The position numbers and the translations under genes are program-made. From the NCBI GenBank assembly GCA_036380435.1, contig DASVES010000171.1, forward strand, positions 1 to 6,338: DNA of 6,338 nucleotides. The letters are read 5' to 3'. Positions 5,761 through 6,338 of the stretch are shown piece by piece. Within the stretch, counting starts at the first letter, position 1, and each line of letters begins with the position of its first letter. Source of the stretch: DASQDT01 sp036380435 (GTDB lineage: Bacteria; Acidobacteriota; Blastocatellia; Pyrinomonadales; Pyrinomonadaceae). The notes below the pieces were generated by a model that was given only the letters and a program-made list of their open reading frames with translations, ran no database searches and was not told where the DNA came from.

Positions 5761-5776
5761 GGGCGCGAAACGCTCT

Positions 5777-6256
5777 TCAGCGACGCTCGTAAAAAATAAC
5801 CTTCAAATCGTCGTCGAGCTGCCGCGTGTCGGAGGGAGTGAACCCGCTCAGAAAATCCACGGGCATGAACGTGTCCGCGCCCTCGACCGCGATGGGGACT
5901 TCGGTGACGACCCAGGCGTCGATGTCCGCGAGGAACGACTCGTAGACCCGCGCGCCGCCGATGACGTAGATGTCGCACGCCAGATAACCCTTCAGCGAGA
6001 GCACGGAGGCACGGTCGCGCAGGACGACAACTGTGGGATGCGGCTCGACCTCGCCCCGCGTCGTCAGCACCACGTTCAACCTGTCCTTCAGCGGCTTCTT
6101 CAACGACGCCCACGTCCGCCGCCCCATCACGCACACGTTGCCCGTCGTCTGCTCCCGAAAGAACTTCATGTCCGCCGGGTAGTGCCACGGCAGCGCGCCC
6201 CCGCGCCCGATGGCCCCGTTCCTGTCAACCGCGACGATGCCGATGATCTTAGACAT
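5777..6256 (-). CDS. folA: Dihydrofolate reductase
   Basis: 159 residues, the standard length of chromosomal bacterial DHFR. It reduces dihydrofolate to tetrahydrofolate with NADPH in the cytoplasm, supporting thymidylate, purine and methionine synthesis. Motifs in order: IGIVAVDRNGAIGRGGALPWHYPADMKFF (5-33), with the Met20-loop equivalent and the catalytic acid D29 (D27 in E. coli); VCVMGRRTW (41-49) for NADPH; the VIGGARVY cofactor loop (98-105); and VTEV with T118, equivalent to E. coli T113. The C-terminal strand is LKVIFYERR. The ATG at 6254-6256 is the only start that keeps the first beta strand, and no in-frame start codon is seen in the heptamer arm upstream. No Shine-Dalgarno is visible: the base before the ATG is already part of the palindromic repeat. 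The usual partner thyA is not in the window and may lie beyond the right edge. Confidence 0.96.
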   Translation of the reverse strand: MSKIIGIVAVDRNGAIGRGGALPWHYPADMKFFREQTTGNVCVMGRRTWASLKKPLKDRLNVVLTTRGEVEPHPTVVVLRDRASVLSLKGYLACDIYVIGGARVYESFLADIDAWVVTEVPIAVEGADTFMPVDFLSGFTPSDTRQLDDDLKVIFYERR

Positions 6257-6336
6257 AGTGATGAGTGATGAGTGATGAGTGATAAGAAGGAGAAGACAGG
6301 TTTTGTCTTATCACTTATCACTCATCACTCATCACT
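6257..6336. repeat. Heptamer-based palindrome abutting the folA start codon
   Basis: The left arm 6257-6287 and right arm 6306-6336 are complementary at 30 of 31 positions around an 18-nt loop. Each arm is four tandem 7-bp units: left GTGATGA three times then GTGATAA (6258-6285); right TTATCAC twice then TCATCAC twice (6308-6335). An alternative inner stem pairs AAGACA (6293-6298) with TGTCTT (6304-6309). The element occupies the entire visible upstream region of folA, and its left arm touches the ATG. Two bases remain before the window ends, so it may extend further. Confidence 0.88.
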
Positions 6337-6338
6337 TG

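Noticed and set aside
6257..6336. CRISPR array from the regular 7-bp repeats
   Set aside because: Units are 7 bp with no spacers and the arms are inverted. There are no 20-40 bp direct repeats separated by unique spacers and no cas gene.

Overview
This is a GC-rich bacterial window with six complete protein genes and the last codons of a seventh. All six have the codon-position GC bias and dense packing of a chromosomal housekeeping region. The GC-rich genes, small palindromic repeats of the 'CACCGCAGAGGCGCAGAG' type and heptamer repeats of the 'GTCAGTA' type suggest an Acidobacteriota-like organism (Blastocatellia/Pyrinomonadaceae). That placement is inference from general look, not from a marker gene.

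Layout. (1) 1-93 is the C-terminal tail of an unidentified plus-strand gene. It converges on a SixA-type histidine phosphatase (minus, 120-614). (2) A divergent intergenic region (615-843) holds a perfect TATAAT box for the SixA gene and a small palindromic repeat. It leads into a GTG-started ApaH/PrpA-type metallophosphatase (844-1512). (3) A heptamer palindrome (1520-1620) is followed by a two-half CHAD-domain protein (1629-2765). (4) A 247-bp spacer with a likely promoter precedes a cystathionine beta-synthase with C-terminal CBS domains (3013-4386). (5) A 134-bp near-perfect palindrome (4405-4538) is followed by a membrane GT2 glycosyltransferase (TTG start, 4558-5760). (6) A convergent dihydrofolate reductase (minus, 5777-6256) begins directly at the edge of another heptamer palindrome (6257-6336).

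How the genes may fit together. SixA, the metallophosphatase and the CHAD protein share a phosphate theme: CHAD domains are known to bind polyphosphate, and SixA and CHAD genes often sit near polyphosphate genes. This may be a loose phosphate/polyphosphate neighbourhood. Cystathionine beta-synthase, the glycosyltransferase and FolA look like unrelated single genes.

I found no new multi-gene system. The most unusual feature is non-coding. Four inverted-repeat elements from at least three sequence families occupy four of the intergenic gaps. Three of them end 0-19 bp from a start codon, and those three genes lack a recognisable Shine-Dalgarno sequence.
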